This document shows, piece after piece, positions 17,171 through 26,731 of a stretch of DNA of 54,626 nucleotides. Positions within the stretch are counted from its first letter, which is position 1. Each line of letters starts with the position of its first letter. Origin of the DNA: Halococcus thailandensis JCM 13552 (GTDB lineage Archaea > Halobacteriota > Halobacteria > Halobacteriales > Halococcaceae); the NCBI RefSeq assembly GCF_000336715.1, contig NZ_AOMF01000134.1, positions 1-54,626 on the forward strand, written 5' to 3'. Both the position numbers and the translations under genes were made by a program. Below the pieces are notes generated by a model, which searched no databases, was not told where the DNA came from, and saw nothing but the letters and a program-made list of their open reading frames with translations.

Positions 17171-17359
17171 GTGAGAGCAGTCATCGGATGATACTGGATC
17201 GAGGTCGATTTCTGGTCTCCGAGTCCGAAACCGGCCAATACAGTCGAGACGGTACTGTCTTATACCTATTCGATCCCAGCACTAGAGAACGCTCTGAACG
17301 CCCTTGATCCAAACAACTGATCGATCATCTGACTCTCGTCGATGGATGGAGGTCCGCGA

Positions 17360-17974
17360 ATGGATACTGTAGATGCTCCCGACCCGCGCTGTCCGGAATG
17401 TGGCGAGCCCATCGGTATGACGTCGGCGTTCTGTATGTACTGTTCGGCCGATCTAACCGAGTACTCCGAGGACACGATCCTCGGTACTGACGAGCAGCGA
17501 GACGACACGCAGCGATCGTCACCGCCGCACGCATCGACACCGATCGAGAACACCACCACGGGCGAACGACCACTACTTGATCCCGACGGAGCGGGGAGCA
17601 CGTTCCTGACCGTCGTAGTGGGCCTCGTCGGTGGGTTCGTTATTGGTGTCCTGCTGTTGGTCTTCGTCACCGGAATGCTGTCGGCTACTCTCGGCATTGC
17701 TACCGGCTTCCTCGTGTGGCTCGGCACGACGATCTACTTCGCCAGGCGACGGACCGTCCAGGAGGCCGTCTCGAAGGCTGCCTATGGGATCGCACTTGCC
17801 CTCCTGCTGTATGCGTTGATCCCGTTTAGTTCGACGTGGGAAGCGAACAGTCTGAGCACTCGACTGACCGACTTCGTCGGTTTGCTCGTCATCCTGGCCA
17901 TCCCCGTCGCCGTCGTCGCTGGCGTCGGATATCTCGCCGGCCGATACGTACCGGAAGAGCGCACTCGATCGTAG
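17360..17974 (+). CDS. zinc-ribbon membrane protein
   Basis: The 204-residue protein starts with a zinc ribbon (CPECGEPIG then CMYC), a 60-residue polar linker, and four transmembrane segments. The segments are FLTVVVGLVGGFVIGVLLLV, LSATLGIATGFLVWLGTTIYF, AYGIALALLLYALIPF and FVGLLVILAIPVAVVAGVGY. The start is set by GGAGGT at 17348-17353 with six bases to the ATG at 17360, rather than the in-frame ATG at 17342. Similar haloarchaeal proteins are annotated only as zinc-ribbon domain containing. Its function is unknown and no operon partner is evident. Confidence 0.75.
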   Translation: MDTVDAPDPRCPECGEPIGMTSAFCMYCSADLTEYSEDTILGTDEQRDDTQRSSPPHASTPIENTTTGERPLLDPDGAGSTFLTVVVGLVGGFVIGVLLLVFVTGMLSATLGIATGFLVWLGTTIYFARRRTVQEAVSKAAYGIALALLLYALIPFSSTWEANSLSTRLTDFVGLLVILAIPVAVVAGVGYLAGRYVPEERTRS

Positions 17975-18142
17975 CGACCACGCTGTACACACGACCTGTC
18001 CACCGATGATTGCCGACCGGGTTCCTGCGAACCACGGCAGTTCGTCGATCACCGTTGCATATCCTTTCGAGAATGTGCGAAAACCGATCTTATTCGGAAG
18101 AAAACCATAAAAACCATCATATGAGTGTGGTACACATACACA

Positions 18143-18150
18143 AGGTTTAT
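18143..18150 (+). promoter_or_regulatory. TATA box of the triplicated Tat protein gene
   Basis: GGTTTATTG is centred about 30 bases upstream of the ATG at 18179. This supports that start over an in-frame GTG at 18125, which lies upstream of the TATA element. Confidence 0.45.
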
Positions 18151-18178
18151 TGCAAACCCTTCTGACTGCTTACTAGTG

Positions 18179-19111
18179 ATGCAATTCACTGCATCCCGTC
18201 ACGAGGTGGGGAGGGCACAGGCTTGCGATCCATCACCCGCCGTGGAGACGTCACGGCGGCGATTCCTCGCAGCGGGGGCAGCGGGGATCGCCGGACTCGG
18301 CACGCTCGGCAGCGCACGCGCGGCCCCCGATACGCACACGCTCACCATCGACGGCTTCGGCCCGTCGACCACCTACTCGTTCACCGTCGGCGGCGACCTC
18401 GAAAAGAGCACGGCCGACGGCGCAACGATCGATCGCAGCGACCGGATCGTCGATCGGAGCGCCCACGGGGCGGTCGGTGACGGTAAAGATGCCTACACGT
18501 TCACTGGCGAGCTCTCATCGTTCGATTTCGATGGTTCCGGCGAGATCAACGTTCTGCTCGATGGCGAGCCAGCACACGTTGGGAACCGCCCCGATCACAC
18601 GCTCGTCATCGAGGGGTTCGGCACGACCACTCCCTACTCGTTCGTCATCGGGAAGGGGACTGCCAGCCAGAGTGATGCTTGCGATGCAAGCGTCAACGAC
18701 AGCGACCACACCACCGACTTCGGCACTAGCGGTGCGGTCCGGTCCGGAACGGATGCGTACGTCTACGACGGCTTCCTCCAGTCGTTCGATTTCGATCGGA
18801 CCGGCGAGATCAACGTCACCATCGACGGGGAGGCCGCCCACGTCGGTCGGCGTCCCGATCGAACGCTGACGATCGCCGGCGATGGCGAGTACACCCCCTA
18901 CGATCTCACTGTCAGCGGTTCGATCCGGGGGATAATCGAGGTCGACGAGGAACAAGCTATCGTCGACAGCCCCACCGTCTCCGGTGCCGTGAGCGGCGAC
19001 GGGCGCGACACGTACACCTACGACGGCGACCTGACCGAACTCACGTACCCCGACGACTGCTCGCCCGAGATACACAGCAACGGCGAGATCGTCACCAGTA
19101 CCGACTACTGA
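18179..19111 (+). CDS. Tat-exported protein with three copies of an about 85-residue module
   Basis: The 310-residue protein has a twin-arginine signal, SRRRFLAAGAAGIAGLG, at about residues 25-41. The mature part is three tandem modules. Each starts HTLTIDGFG-like (HTLVIEGFG, RTLTIAGDG), continues with T-x-YSFTVGG-like, a GAV segment, DAYTFTGEL-like, SFDFDGSGEINV-like and GEPAHV-like; the third copy has diverged most. The pattern suggests small beta-sandwich domains. I recognise no enzymatic motif. It is monocistronic with its own TATA box, and the MFS gene beyond is convergent. Confidence 0.78.
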   Translation: MQFTASRHEVGRAQACDPSPAVETSRRRFLAAGAAGIAGLGTLGSARAAPDTHTLTIDGFGPSTTYSFTVGGDLEKSTADGATIDRSDRIVDRSAHGAVGDGKDAYTFTGELSSFDFDGSGEINVLLDGEPAHVGNRPDHTLVIEGFGTTTPYSFVIGKGTASQSDACDASVNDSDHTTDFGTSGAVRSGTDAYVYDGFLQSFDFDRTGEINVTIDGEAAHVGRRPDRTLTIAGDGEYTPYDLTVSGSIRGIIEVDEEQAIVDSPTVSGAVSGDGRDTYTYDGDLTELTYPDDCSPEIHSNGEIVTSTDY

Positions 19112-19207
19112 GGACGATCCCAGCCATTCCTGGACCATCCGACCACCACATTCGTGCTCCGTCCTGGTGGTTTCCGTGTGTGTCCGTCAGATGGCCGCGA
19201 CCGCCGG

Positions 19208-20677
19208 TCAGTCCGTAGCGGGATCAGCTCGTTCGGTGTTGGCATCACCGCCGCTCTCCCCGCGTGGGAGCCCGAAGACGACCACGAGTGCGACGAGCCC
19301 GATGACAGCCGAAACGACGAACGCCGACGAGAGCCCGCTCGCCAGCGCGGCGGCCGCCCCCGCCGGCGGCGTGTTCGTCTCGAAGAGCACGCGCTGGAGA
19401 TCACCGAGCGTCGACACGCCGGGAACGGCCGCGAGCTGTCCGCGTGCGAGCGTCGTGATCACGAAGCCGAGCACGGACACGCCCATCGCGCCGCCGAGCT
19501 GGCGGAAAAACTGCTGGGAAGAGGTCGCGAGCCCCATCTGCTCGGCGCCGAGATGGTTCTGGATCACGGTGAGCAACGGTGGCGTCACCGTTCCCATGCC
19601 AACACCCATGACGAACGCGACGGCGACGATCACGACGAGCGACGTTGCGGGCGTCCAGAACGCGCCCGCGGCGAAACTCACCGCGATACAGGCCGTACCG
19701 ACGATCGAGAGCCGGCGTTCGCCGATGCGTTCGGTCATACGGCCCGCGAGTACGCTCATGCCCGACCAGCCGATCGAGATCGGCACGACCGCGATCGCCG
19801 AGCTGTTCGCGCCGCCGTGAACGCTCTGGACGAACAGCGGGATGTAGGTGAGCCCGGCGAAGACGACGAAGCTCGTGAGGAAGCCGGCGGTGATTGTGGC
19901 GAGGAAGGTCCGATCGCCGAACAGCGCCAGTGGAATGATCGGCTCGCTGGCCCGGCGCTCGGCGAAATAGAACCCTCCGAGCGAGGCGAGACCGATCACG
20001 ACGGCGACGCCAGCAGCGAGCGGCTGAGTAGTGAGCAGTTCAAGGCCGATCAGGATCGTGCCGACGCCGACCGCGATGGCGAGCGCCCCTGCGTAGTCGA
20101 TATCGCCAGTGGCCGCGCCCGTCGATTCCTCGAGCGTCGTCGCGATGCACGCGACGGCGATGATCCCGACGGGGACGTTCACGTAGAAGACCCAGCGCCA
20201 GCCGAGCGTCGAGACGATCGCGTAGCCGAGCGGCGGACCGAGCACGCTCGCCACACCCCAGACCGAGCCGCCGAGTCCGATGGCCCAGCCACGGCGTTCT
20301 GGCGGGTAGATCACGCCGAGAATGGTGTAGGGTAGCGCGAGCATCGCCCCGCCGCCGATCCCCTGGATCGCACGGAAGGCGACGAGTTCGGCCATGCTGC
20401 CGGCCGCCCCCGAGAGCACGCTACCGGCGACGAAGGCGGTGATGCCGACGTAGAAGAGTTTCTTCCGGCCGTAAGCGTCGGCCAGCCGACCGAACAGCGG
20501 CATCGTCACCGCGGTGAACAGCATATACGAGGTGAACACCCACGGGTAGAGTTCGAGCCCGCCGAGCGCGGCGACGACCGTCGGCATCGCGGTCGTCACG
20601 ACGGTGCCGTCGATCGCGGCGAGGAAGATCCCGACCAGAACGCCGATGGTCACGAACTGCCGTTCTCGCTCCTCCAC
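19208..20677 (-). CDS. MFS drug-efflux transporter, DHA2 (14-TM) family
   Basis: The 489-residue protein has about 14 hydrophobic segments. Motif D1, AIDGTVVTTAMPTV, is in the first segment and motif A, GRLADAYGRKKLFYVG, comes after the second. IQGIGGGAMLALPYTIL and NVPVGIIAV are also typical of EmrB/QacA-type H+-drug antiporters. The start is a GTG at 20677 (GTG GAG GAG CGA). It is divergent from the macro-domain gene across 180 bases and convergent with the Tat protein gene. The substrate cannot be predicted. Confidence 0.88.
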   Translation of the reverse strand: MEERERQFVTIGVLVGIFLAAIDGTVVTTAMPTVVAALGGLELYPWVFTSYMLFTAVTMPLFGRLADAYGRKKLFYVGITAFVAGSVLSGAAGSMAELVAFRAIQGIGGGAMLALPYTILGVIYPPERRGWAIGLGGSVWGVASVLGPPLGYAIVSTLGWRWVFYVNVPVGIIAVACIATTLEESTGAATGDIDYAGALAIAVGVGTILIGLELLTTQPLAAGVAVVIGLASLGGFYFAERRASEPIIPLALFGDRTFLATITAGFLTSFVVFAGLTYIPLFVQSVHGGANSSAIAVVPISIGWSGMSVLAGRMTERIGERRLSIVGTACIAVSFAAGAFWTPATSLVVIVAVAFVMGVGMGTVTPPLLTVIQNHLGAEQMGLATSSQQFFRQLGGAMGVSVLGFVITTLARGQLAAVPGVSTLGDLQRVLFETNTPPAGAAAALASGLSSAFVVSAVIGLVALVVVFGLPRGESGGDANTERADPATD

Positions 20678-20857
20678 GGACTAGGCCTCCCGGGAGTGGG
20701 ATCCATCCGATCGAACGCTGCGTGTTCTGTGCATGGGGATGGTACTCGAGTTGTGCCCTTAAACTCGGGCCCAAGCTTCCATCTCCGTGTCGACACTGCC
20801 GTCGGCTCCTGGGTGGATGGGTGGAGGATTTTAGCCGTCGGCGGTCAGACAGTCGGT

Positions 20858-21370
20858 ATGGAGTTCACCGTGGTTCAGGGCGATATCGCCGCCCAGGAGG
20901 CCGATGCGCTCGTGAACGCCGCCGGCACGAGTCTGGAGATGGGATCGGGCGTCGCGGGGGCGCTCAGACGTGGTGCGGGCGGGGAGATCAACGAGGAGGC
21001 CGTCTCACAGGGGCCGATCGATCTCGGGACCGTGGCCGTCACCGACGCCTACGACCTCGACGCCGAGTGGGTGCTCCACGCCGCCGCGATGCCCCATTAC
21101 GGGGATGGACAAGCCACCGCCGAGAGCATCCGTGCGGCGACGCGAAACAGCCTCGCACGTGCCGACGATCTGGGCTGTGAGTCACTCGTGCTGCCGGCAC
21201 TGGGCTGTGGCGTCGCCGGATTCGATCTCGAGGAGGGTGCACGACTCATCTGTGAGGAACTCGCAGCGTACGATCCGGCTTCGGTGACCGACGTGCGACT
21301 CATCAGCTACAGCGACGGCGAGGCCGAAACCATCCGCGAAGTGGCGACCGAAGTTCGAAACAGCGACTAA
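20858..21370 (+). CDS. macro-domain protein (ADP-ribose / O-acetyl-ADP-ribose hydrolase type)
   Basis: The 170-residue protein is a single macro domain: VVQGDIAAQEADALVNAAGTSLEMGSGVAGAL at residues 4-35 has the NAA...GSGVAGA ligand loop. VLHAAAMPHY and LVLPALGCGVAGFDLEEGA (the second ligand loop) follow. Family members bind ADP-ribose and often hydrolyse O-acetyl-ADP-ribose or ADP-ribosyl modifications. The start is the ATG at 20858; GATTTTAGCC lies about 27 bases upstream, which fits a leaderless transcript. No ADP-ribosyltransferase or sirtuin is visible in the window. Confidence 0.88.
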   Translation: MEFTVVQGDIAAQEADALVNAAGTSLEMGSGVAGALRRGAGGEINEEAVSQGPIDLGTVAVTDAYDLDAEWVLHAAAMPHYGDGQATAESIRAATRNSLARADDLGCESLVLPALGCGVAGFDLEEGARLICEELAAYDPASVTDVRLISYSDGEAETIREVATEVRNSD

Positions 21371-21529
21371 ATACCGGAGCTGTACAGGTTCGACACGGAC
21401 CTGTCCGTTTCCGAGGCGAGTTTCGTCATCGCTTCACAGCGCCGCTGGCGAAAAAATCGCGTCACGGCAGGACTGTCATGGACGATCGTCTCCGGTAGAT
21501 TAATGCCGGCGGAGCCGACTCGATAGTGC

Positions 21530-22717
21530 ATGGCAAAAAATGACTCTAGTGGGAATCTGAAGGGAGACACGAGGGGCACCTCCCGACGGACGTTCCTGCG
21601 AACGGCCGGCGCGCTCGGCGTCGTCGGCGCGACCGGTCTCGCGGGCTGTTCCGGTGGCGGCGGTGACAACGGCTCCGGCGGCAACGGGACGAGCGGCGGG
21701 AGCGGTGGTGGCAACGGTTCCGGCGGGAACGGCTCCGGCGGTGGGGGCGGCTCCAACAACCTCGTCTGGGACGCCGGCGGCACCGGCGGGACCTACTACC
21801 CGCTCTCGAACGAGATCAAACAGATCGTCCAGTCGAACACCGACTACAGCCTGCAGGTGCGTTCGACGGGCGCCTCCGTCGAGAACGTCGGCAGCCTCGC
21901 CGACGGATCGGCCGACTTCGCGCTGATCCAGAACGACATCGCCTCGTTCGCGAAAAACGGTACGGGTATCGACGCCTTTCAGGACAACGCGATCAAGAAC
22001 CTGCGTGGCGTCGCCACGCTCTACCCCGAGACGATCACCGTCGTCACGCCCGGCAGCAGCGACGTCGAGAAGATCGCCGACCTGAGCGGCAAGACGATCA
22101 ACACCGGCGATCTCGGCAGCGGGACGCAGGTCGACGCGAAGACGATCCTCGAAGCTGTGGGTGTCTCCGACTACACCGAGCAGAACACCGACTTCTCGCA
22201 GGCCGCCGAGCAGATCCAGAACGGTGATATCGACGCCTCGTTCGTCGTCGGCGGCTGGCCTGTCGGCGCGATCTCGGAGCTCGCCGAGACGAGTTCGATC
22301 GGCATCGTCGCCATCGACGGCGACGAGCGCAAGCAGGTCAAACAGGCTGCGGACTTCTTCGCCAACGACGAGATCCCGGGCGGCACCTACCAGGGTGTCA
22401 GCGACGCCAAACCCACCGTCGCCGTTCAGGCGATGATCGCCACGACGACGCAGGTGCCCGAGGAGACGGTCCAGAACGTGACGACCGCGATCTTCGACAA
22501 CGTCTCCGATCTCACGATCAAGACGGACTCCATCAGCGTCGACTCCGCCCAGGACGGGATGTCGATCGATCTCCACCCCGGCGCGGCGGCGTACTTCGAT
22601 TCGGCAGGCGGTGGCTCCGGCAACGCGAGCGGTGGGACGACGATGGATGGCGGTACCGACGCCGGGATGGAAACCGAGGCCGGCACCGCGATGGGCAACG
22701 ACACCACCTCGTCCTAA
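21530..22717 (+). CDS. TAXI-family TRAP transporter solute-binding lipoprotein
   Basis: The 395-residue protein has a Tat lipoprotein signal: TSRRTFLRTAGALGVVG followed by the lipobox LAGC. A Gly/Ser/Asn-rich spacer comes next, then the TAXI binding fold beginning NLVWDAGGTGGTYYPLSNEI, with VQSNTDYSLQVRSTGASVEN and SADFALIQNDIA. The C-terminal 40 residues form another low-complexity Gly/Thr/Met tail. TAXI proteins deliver organic acids, often glutamate-like or dicarboxylate ligands, to fused TRAP permeases. The DUF1850 and permease genes follow on the same strand. Confidence 0.92.
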   Translation: MAKNDSSGNLKGDTRGTSRRTFLRTAGALGVVGATGLAGCSGGGGDNGSGGNGTSGGSGGGNGSGGNGSGGGGGSNNLVWDAGGTGGTYYPLSNEIKQIVQSNTDYSLQVRSTGASVENVGSLADGSADFALIQNDIASFAKNGTGIDAFQDNAIKNLRGVATLYPETITVVTPGSSDVEKIADLSGKTINTGDLGSGTQVDAKTILEAVGVSDYTEQNTDFSQAAEQIQNGDIDASFVVGGWPVGAISELAETSSIGIVAIDGDERKQVKQAADFFANDEIPGGTYQGVSDAKPTVAVQAMIATTTQVPEETVQNVTTAIFDNVSDLTIKTDSISVDSAQDGMSIDLHPGAAAYFDSAGGGSGNASGGTTMDGGTDAGMETEAGTAMGNDTTSS

Positions 22718-22780
22718 CGCGGTGGCCGACCACGCGTTTCGAACCGTCCGTCGAACACCGACGACCGAACAGCATCACCG

Positions 22781-23287
22781 ATGACCGACCGACAGCGACG
22801 GACCGTTCGTCTGTTACTCGTGGTAGTAGCCATCGGGCTGGCGGTCACCGCCGTCGCCGCGGCGACGCCGGCCGGCCGTACGCTCGTTGTCGAGGACGCG
22901 GACAGCGGCGAGCAGCTACTCACAACCCCCGTTTCGGACGGCACGCCGGTCGTCCTCAGCTACACCCACAGCGTCGAGAAGACGCCCGTCCACGACATCT
23001 ACGTCGTTCGGAACGACTCGCTCGTGATGACGGGCATGGAGTTCCAGTCCTATGGCTGGGGGTTACCGGCGCGCGCGAACGTCACCCGCGAGAACGGTTC
23101 GTTCACTTTCGATCCGCAGGGACGCTACGAGGAACTGTACGTGAAGCCGGGCCGGACCGCCGGCCATCGGCTTCGGGTGGGAAACACCAGCTATGATCTC
23201 GTTGCACGGTCGGACGCCGAGGGCGTCCGCCTCCACCTCACCGAACGATCGGTCCTGCAGAACACACTCGATACTCTTGATTCATGA
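22781..23287 (+). CDS. DUF1850 protein of the TRAP operon
   Basis: The 168-residue protein has an N-terminal membrane anchor or signal (LLLVVVAIGLAVTAVAAATPAG), then the DUF1850 core: LSYTHSVEKTPVHDIYVV, MTGMEFQSYGWGLPA and VGNTSYDLVAR. DUF1850 is found almost only between TAXI binding proteins and fused TRAP permeases; its exact role is not established. It overlaps the permease start by four bases (ATGA), so the two are translationally coupled. Confidence 0.88.
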   Translation: MTDRQRRTVRLLLVVVAIGLAVTAVAAATPAGRTLVVEDADSGEQLLTTPVSDGTPVVLSYTHSVEKTPVHDIYVVRNDSLVMTGMEFQSYGWGLPARANVTRENGSFTFDPQGRYEELYVKPGRTAGHRLRVGNTSYDLVARSDAEGVRLHLTERSVLQNTLDTLDS

Positions 23288-26022
23288 GCACTGATACAGC
23301 AACCGACGATACAGGCGTTACAGGTGACGCTGCCGAAGACGCCGACGAACTGATCGACGAACTCGAACGCCGGCGTTCGCTGCGCGGGCTAGCGGGGATA
23401 GCTGTCATCGTCGTCGCCGTCGCGTTCTCGGCGTACCAGCTCTGGCTCGCCGCCCGCGGGTTCACGTTCTCGTTCTCGCTCCCGCTGTATGGCGAGGTCA
23501 CGCTCGGCTCGCTGCAGTCGCTGCAGGTCAACAGCATCCACGTCACGTTCGGCCTGTTGCTCACCTTCCTGCTCTTTCCGGCGACGCAGGGCGATGGCTT
23601 TCTCTCGCGGCGGCTGGCACGGCTCGTCCCGATACTCGAAACGCGGCTGGGCGAGACGAACCCGGTTACTCGTGGTGCGCGCGGCGTTCGCGGCGTGATC
23701 CGCTGGCTCCTGCTCGATCCCGAACGCGAACGCGTCACGCCCGTCGATATTCTCCTGATGCTCGGCTCGATTCTCAGCACGCTCTACATCCTGCTCGATT
23801 TCGACGAGGTCCAGATGCTCCGCTCGCTCGGGCTCGATTCCGGGCGAACGATCCCCGAGATACTGCCGGTACTGTCGGCCCCGATCGATGCGCTCGCCGC
23901 GATCGGGATCCCGCTCGACGAGAGCTCGGCCGCGTTCGTCCTCGGGGTGCTCGGCGTGTTGCTCGTGCTCGAAGCGACCCGGCGGACGCTCGGGTTCTAT
24001 CTCATGTCGATCGTCGGCCTGTTCATCGTCTACGCGCGCTTTGGCTACCTGATCCCGGGCGACGCACCGATCGTCGGCGTGCTCGGACAGATCCCACAGA
24101 GTCCGTGGACGACCGTCATCCAGAACCTCTGGTACAACACCGCCAACGGCGTCTTCGGCGTGCCGGTTCGGGTGAGCGTCCAGTTCATCTTCATCTTCAT
24201 CCTCTTCGGGGCCTTTCTGGAGATGAGCGGTGCGGGCAAGTGGTTCATCGATCTGGCCTACTCGGCCACGGGGCGACGCAAGGGTGGGCCGGCGAAGGCG
24301 TCGATCCTCGCCTCGGGGTTCATGGGGATGATCTCGGGCTCGTCGATCGCGAACACCGTCACCACCGGTGCGTTCACGATCCCACTGATGAAGAAGACGG
24401 GCTATCGGGCCGAGTTCTCCGGTGCGGTCGAAGCCTCGGCCTCGTCGGGCGGACAGATCCTCCCGCCCGTGATGGGTGCGGCGGCGTTCCTCATCGTCGA
24501 GTACACCCAGACACCGTTCGCGAACGTCATCGTCGCGGCGGCGATCCCCGCGATCGTCTTCTTCTTCGGCGTCTGGGTGATGGTCCATCTCGAAGCCTCG
24601 CGGGCGGGGATCGGCGGCGTCGATGCGTCCGATCTCGTCGGGCTTCGCTCGCATCTGCGACAGGGCTGGTTCTATCTCGTGCCGCTCGTGCTCCTGCTGT
24701 ACTATCTCCTCGTCGCACGGCTGACGGTCGCGCGCTCGGCGTGGTATACGATCCTGGCGATCACCGCGCTCATCGCGTTCGTCGCAGCCTACAACAAGCG
24801 TACGCGCTGGCCGCTGGTCGGCGTCATCGGCGGGCTCGCGATCGCGGAGTTCCTCGCCCATCTCGTTGCCGGCGTCGGCGTCATCGCCGCGCTCACCGGC
24901 GCGGGCGGTGCGGGGATGGCTCCCGGCGCGGCCGCGGCGGCCGTTGCGGGCAAGGTGGGGTGGCTCGTCATCGCCGTGAGCTTCCTCACGCTGCTTGCGC
25001 GCTCACACGGCGACGCGCCGCTGATCGACTACGACGACCAGGTCGACGACGCCATCGACACCGTGACGAGCGCGGTTGGTCGCCCACAGTTCGGATCCAA
25101 CCGGGCGGTCGGATTTCTCACGTTCCTCGAAAAGGCGATGGAATCCGGTGCGCGCACCGCCACGCCCGTGGTGATCGCGGTCGCCGCCGCCGGTATCATC
25201 CCCGGCGTCATCAGTACCACGGGGCTGGGACCGAACCTGACGACGCTGATTCTCAGCGTCGCGGGCGATTCGCTCGTCCTCCTGCTGGTGATCACCGCGA
25301 TCTCCTCGATCATCCTCGGGATGGGGATGCCGACGACCGTCACCTACATCATCCTCGTCTCGCTGCTCGGGCCGGCCATCTCCAACTTCGAGGTGCCGCT
25401 GCTGGCCGCCCACCTGTTCATCCTCTATTTCGGCGTAATCGCCGACATCACGCCACCGGTGGCGGTCGCGGCGTATGCGGCCTCCGGCGTGGCGAAGTCC
25501 GACCCGTTCCAGACGGGTATCGAGGCGTTCTCGCTGTCGCTCAACAAGGCGATCGTGCCGTTCGCGTTCGTGCTGGTGCCGGGCGTCGTGTTGCTGCGGC
25601 GGATCCCGGGCGTGCCGGCCGACGCCGATCAGGTCTACCGCGTCATCGGGGTCAGTGACGTGCTCGACGTCGGCTACTTCGTTCCTGAAGTACTGATCCC
25701 GATCGTGGGCGTGTTCCTCGGCGTGGTCGCGCTCGGGGCGACGGTCATCGGCTTCCTCTACAGCGAGGTGTCGTGGGCCGAGCGGGCCGCGTTCGCGCTC
25801 ACGGCACTCCTGTTGATGGCCCCCGGACTGCTGTTCAACAGCGCCGAGAGCATCCTCGCGGCGCTCGGCATGGCCGTCTCGTTCGACGCGCTCACCTTCG
25901 ATCTCGCGTTGCGCGCCATCGGCGGCGTGCTGTTCGCCGCGCTCGCGCTCACCAACCGCCGGCAGATGAAGCCAGAGGCCGAGCGTGCGGAGCAAGGCGA
26001 CGACACGGCGGCAGAAGCCTAA
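23284..26022 (+). CDS. TRAP transporter fused permease (DctQ-DctM type)
   Basis: The 912-residue protein has some 18-20 hydrophobic segments. An N-terminal DctQ-like part precedes a DctM-type part with signature stretches GKWFIDLAYSATGRRKGGPAKA, SGFMGMISGSSIANTVTTGAFTIPLMKKTG, ASSGGQILPPVMGAAAF and GMGMPTTVTYIILVSLLGPA. Fused permeases of this kind work with TAXI binding proteins and use an ion gradient (Na+ in halophiles) for uptake. The start overlaps DUF1850 by four bases. The end overlaps the convergent gene at 26019 by four bases. Confidence 0.93.
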   Translation: MSTDTATDDTGVTGDAAEDADELIDELERRRSLRGLAGIAVIVVAVAFSAYQLWLAARGFTFSFSLPLYGEVTLGSLQSLQVNSIHVTFGLLLTFLLFPATQGDGFLSRRLARLVPILETRLGETNPVTRGARGVRGVIRWLLLDPERERVTPVDILLMLGSILSTLYILLDFDEVQMLRSLGLDSGRTIPEILPVLSAPIDALAAIGIPLDESSAAFVLGVLGVLLVLEATRRTLGFYLMSIVGLFIVYARFGYLIPGDAPIVGVLGQIPQSPWTTVIQNLWYNTANGVFGVPVRVSVQFIFIFILFGAFLEMSGAGKWFIDLAYSATGRRKGGPAKASILASGFMGMISGSSIANTVTTGAFTIPLMKKTGYRAEFSGAVEASASSGGQILPPVMGAAAFLIVEYTQTPFANVIVAAAIPAIVFFFGVWVMVHLEASRAGIGGVDASDLVGLRSHLRQGWFYLVPLVLLLYYLLVARLTVARSAWYTILAITALIAFVAAYNKRTRWPLVGVIGGLAIAEFLAHLVAGVGVIAALTGAGGAGMAPGAAAAAVAGKVGWLVIAVSFLTLLARSHGDAPLIDYDDQVDDAIDTVTSAVGRPQFGSNRAVGFLTFLEKAMESGARTATPVVIAVAAAGIIPGVISTTGLGPNLTTLILSVAGDSLVLLLVITAISSIILGMGMPTTVTYIILVSLLGPAISNFEVPLLAAHLFILYFGVIADITPPVAVAAYAASGVAKSDPFQTGIEAFSLSLNKAIVPFAFVLVPGVVLLRRIPGVPADADQVYRVIGVSDVLDVGYFVPEVLIPIVGVFLGVVALGATVIGFLYSEVSWAERAAFALTALLLMAPGLLFNSAESILAALGMAVSFDALTFDLALRAIGGVLFAALALTNRRQMKPEAERAEQGDDTAAEA

Positions 26023-26495
26023 TCGACCGCGAACGGGCTTTCGCTCTGTTTCCACTCCCAGCCGGGGAGTCGCGTCTGAAACCCCGCCGCAAGCGCCGCG
26101 AGCGCGTCGTCGGCACCTGCCGGCCCCTCGATGTGGGTGTGGATGTCCGCGTAGTGGAAGGTCGCCTCGCCGAGCAGTCTGAGCGGCTGCTGACCGGCGA
26201 TCGTGCCGGCGAGTTCGCGGCCGAGCAGTTCGTCGACGACGAACCCCGGGTAGTCGCCCTCGACGTCGAGCTCTTCGAGCAGCGCGAGCAGCGCGGCGAC
26301 GTTGACCGCGCGATCGCCGTCAGCGAAGACGACGTCGACCTCGTCGCGGTAGGCCTCGACGGTGACGCTCGCGACGTCGGTGTCGAAGGCGTCGCCGAGA
26401 TCGGCGCGGACGTCGTTGATGAGCGTAACGACGGTCGGCGCACGGTCGAAGGTACGGTCGTGGGCGGCGGCTACGGTGTCGGCGGTGACTTGCAT
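26019..26495 (-). CDS. hypothetical acidic haloarchaeal protein
   Basis: The protein has 158 residues, is strongly acidic and soluble, with no signal peptide. It reads MQVTADTVAAAHDRTFDRAP at the start and ends in an aromatic-rich PGWEWKQSESPFAVD. Alternating strands and helices (VTVEAYRDEVDVVFADGDRA; ALLALLEELDVEGDY) suggest a compact alpha/beta fold. I do not recognise a family. Codon use resembles its neighbours, so it is a real gene rather than an antisense artefact. It is convergent with the TRAP permease (4-base overlap) and divergent from fttA. Confidence 0.65.
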   Translation of the reverse strand: MQVTADTVAAAHDRTFDRAPTVVTLINDVRADLGDAFDTDVASVTVEAYRDEVDVVFADGDRAVNVAALLALLEELDVEGDYPGFVVDELLGRELAGTIAGQQPLRLLGEATFHYADIHTHIEGPAGADDALAALAAGFQTRLPGWEWKQSESPFAVD

Positions 26496-26530
26496 GTTCG
26501 GGTGAACGAGCCGAGGGGATTACGGTTTTG

Positions 26531-26546
26531 CGAAAGGTTTTATAAT
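26531..26546 (+). promoter_or_regulatory. BRE plus TATA promoter of fttA
   Basis: CGAAAGG followed by TTTTATAAT is a textbook haloarchaeal BRE/TATA arrangement. It predicts a transcription start near 26569, leaving about 160 bases of leader before the GTG at 26732. Confidence 0.6.
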
Positions 26547-26568
26547 CGTCGTCCTATACCTCCGAATA

Positions 26569-26731
26569 CACGCGGGTTTTCCGGACTCTCAGTATCGGAC
26601 GCGGGGTCCGAACCCGAACCCGCCCGCTGGGTCGAAGACCTCCAGAGCGTACCGCATAGGCTACGCGTCGTGTTCGCGACGGCGAGCGACGAGATCCGAT
26701 CGCCGGTGGCGATCGGAGGTGACCTGGACGG
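26569..26731 (+). promoter_or_regulatory. long 5' leader of fttA with hairpin and Shine-Dalgarno site
   Basis: The leader contains a perfect 10-bp inverted repeat, TCCGATCGCC (26695-26704) and GGCGATCGGA (26708-26717), with a three-base loop. GGAGGTGA (26715-26722) overlaps the 3' arm by three bases and lies nine bases before the GTG at 26732. A short open frame from a GTG at 26670 ends in TGA at 26733-26735, overlapping that GTG as GTGA. Most haloarchaeal mRNAs have no leader, so this arrangement suggests translational control of the termination factor. Confidence 0.45.

Noticed and set aside
23389-25658. Long frames (490 and 517 codons) overlapping the TRAP permease
   Set aside because: Both are Arg/Asp/His-rich shadows of a permease with clear family motifs.
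26581-26640. Possible tRNA-like fold in the fttA leader
   Set aside because: The GC-rich GGTCCGAACCCGAACCC stretch lacks an acceptor stem, anticodon arm and a proper T loop.
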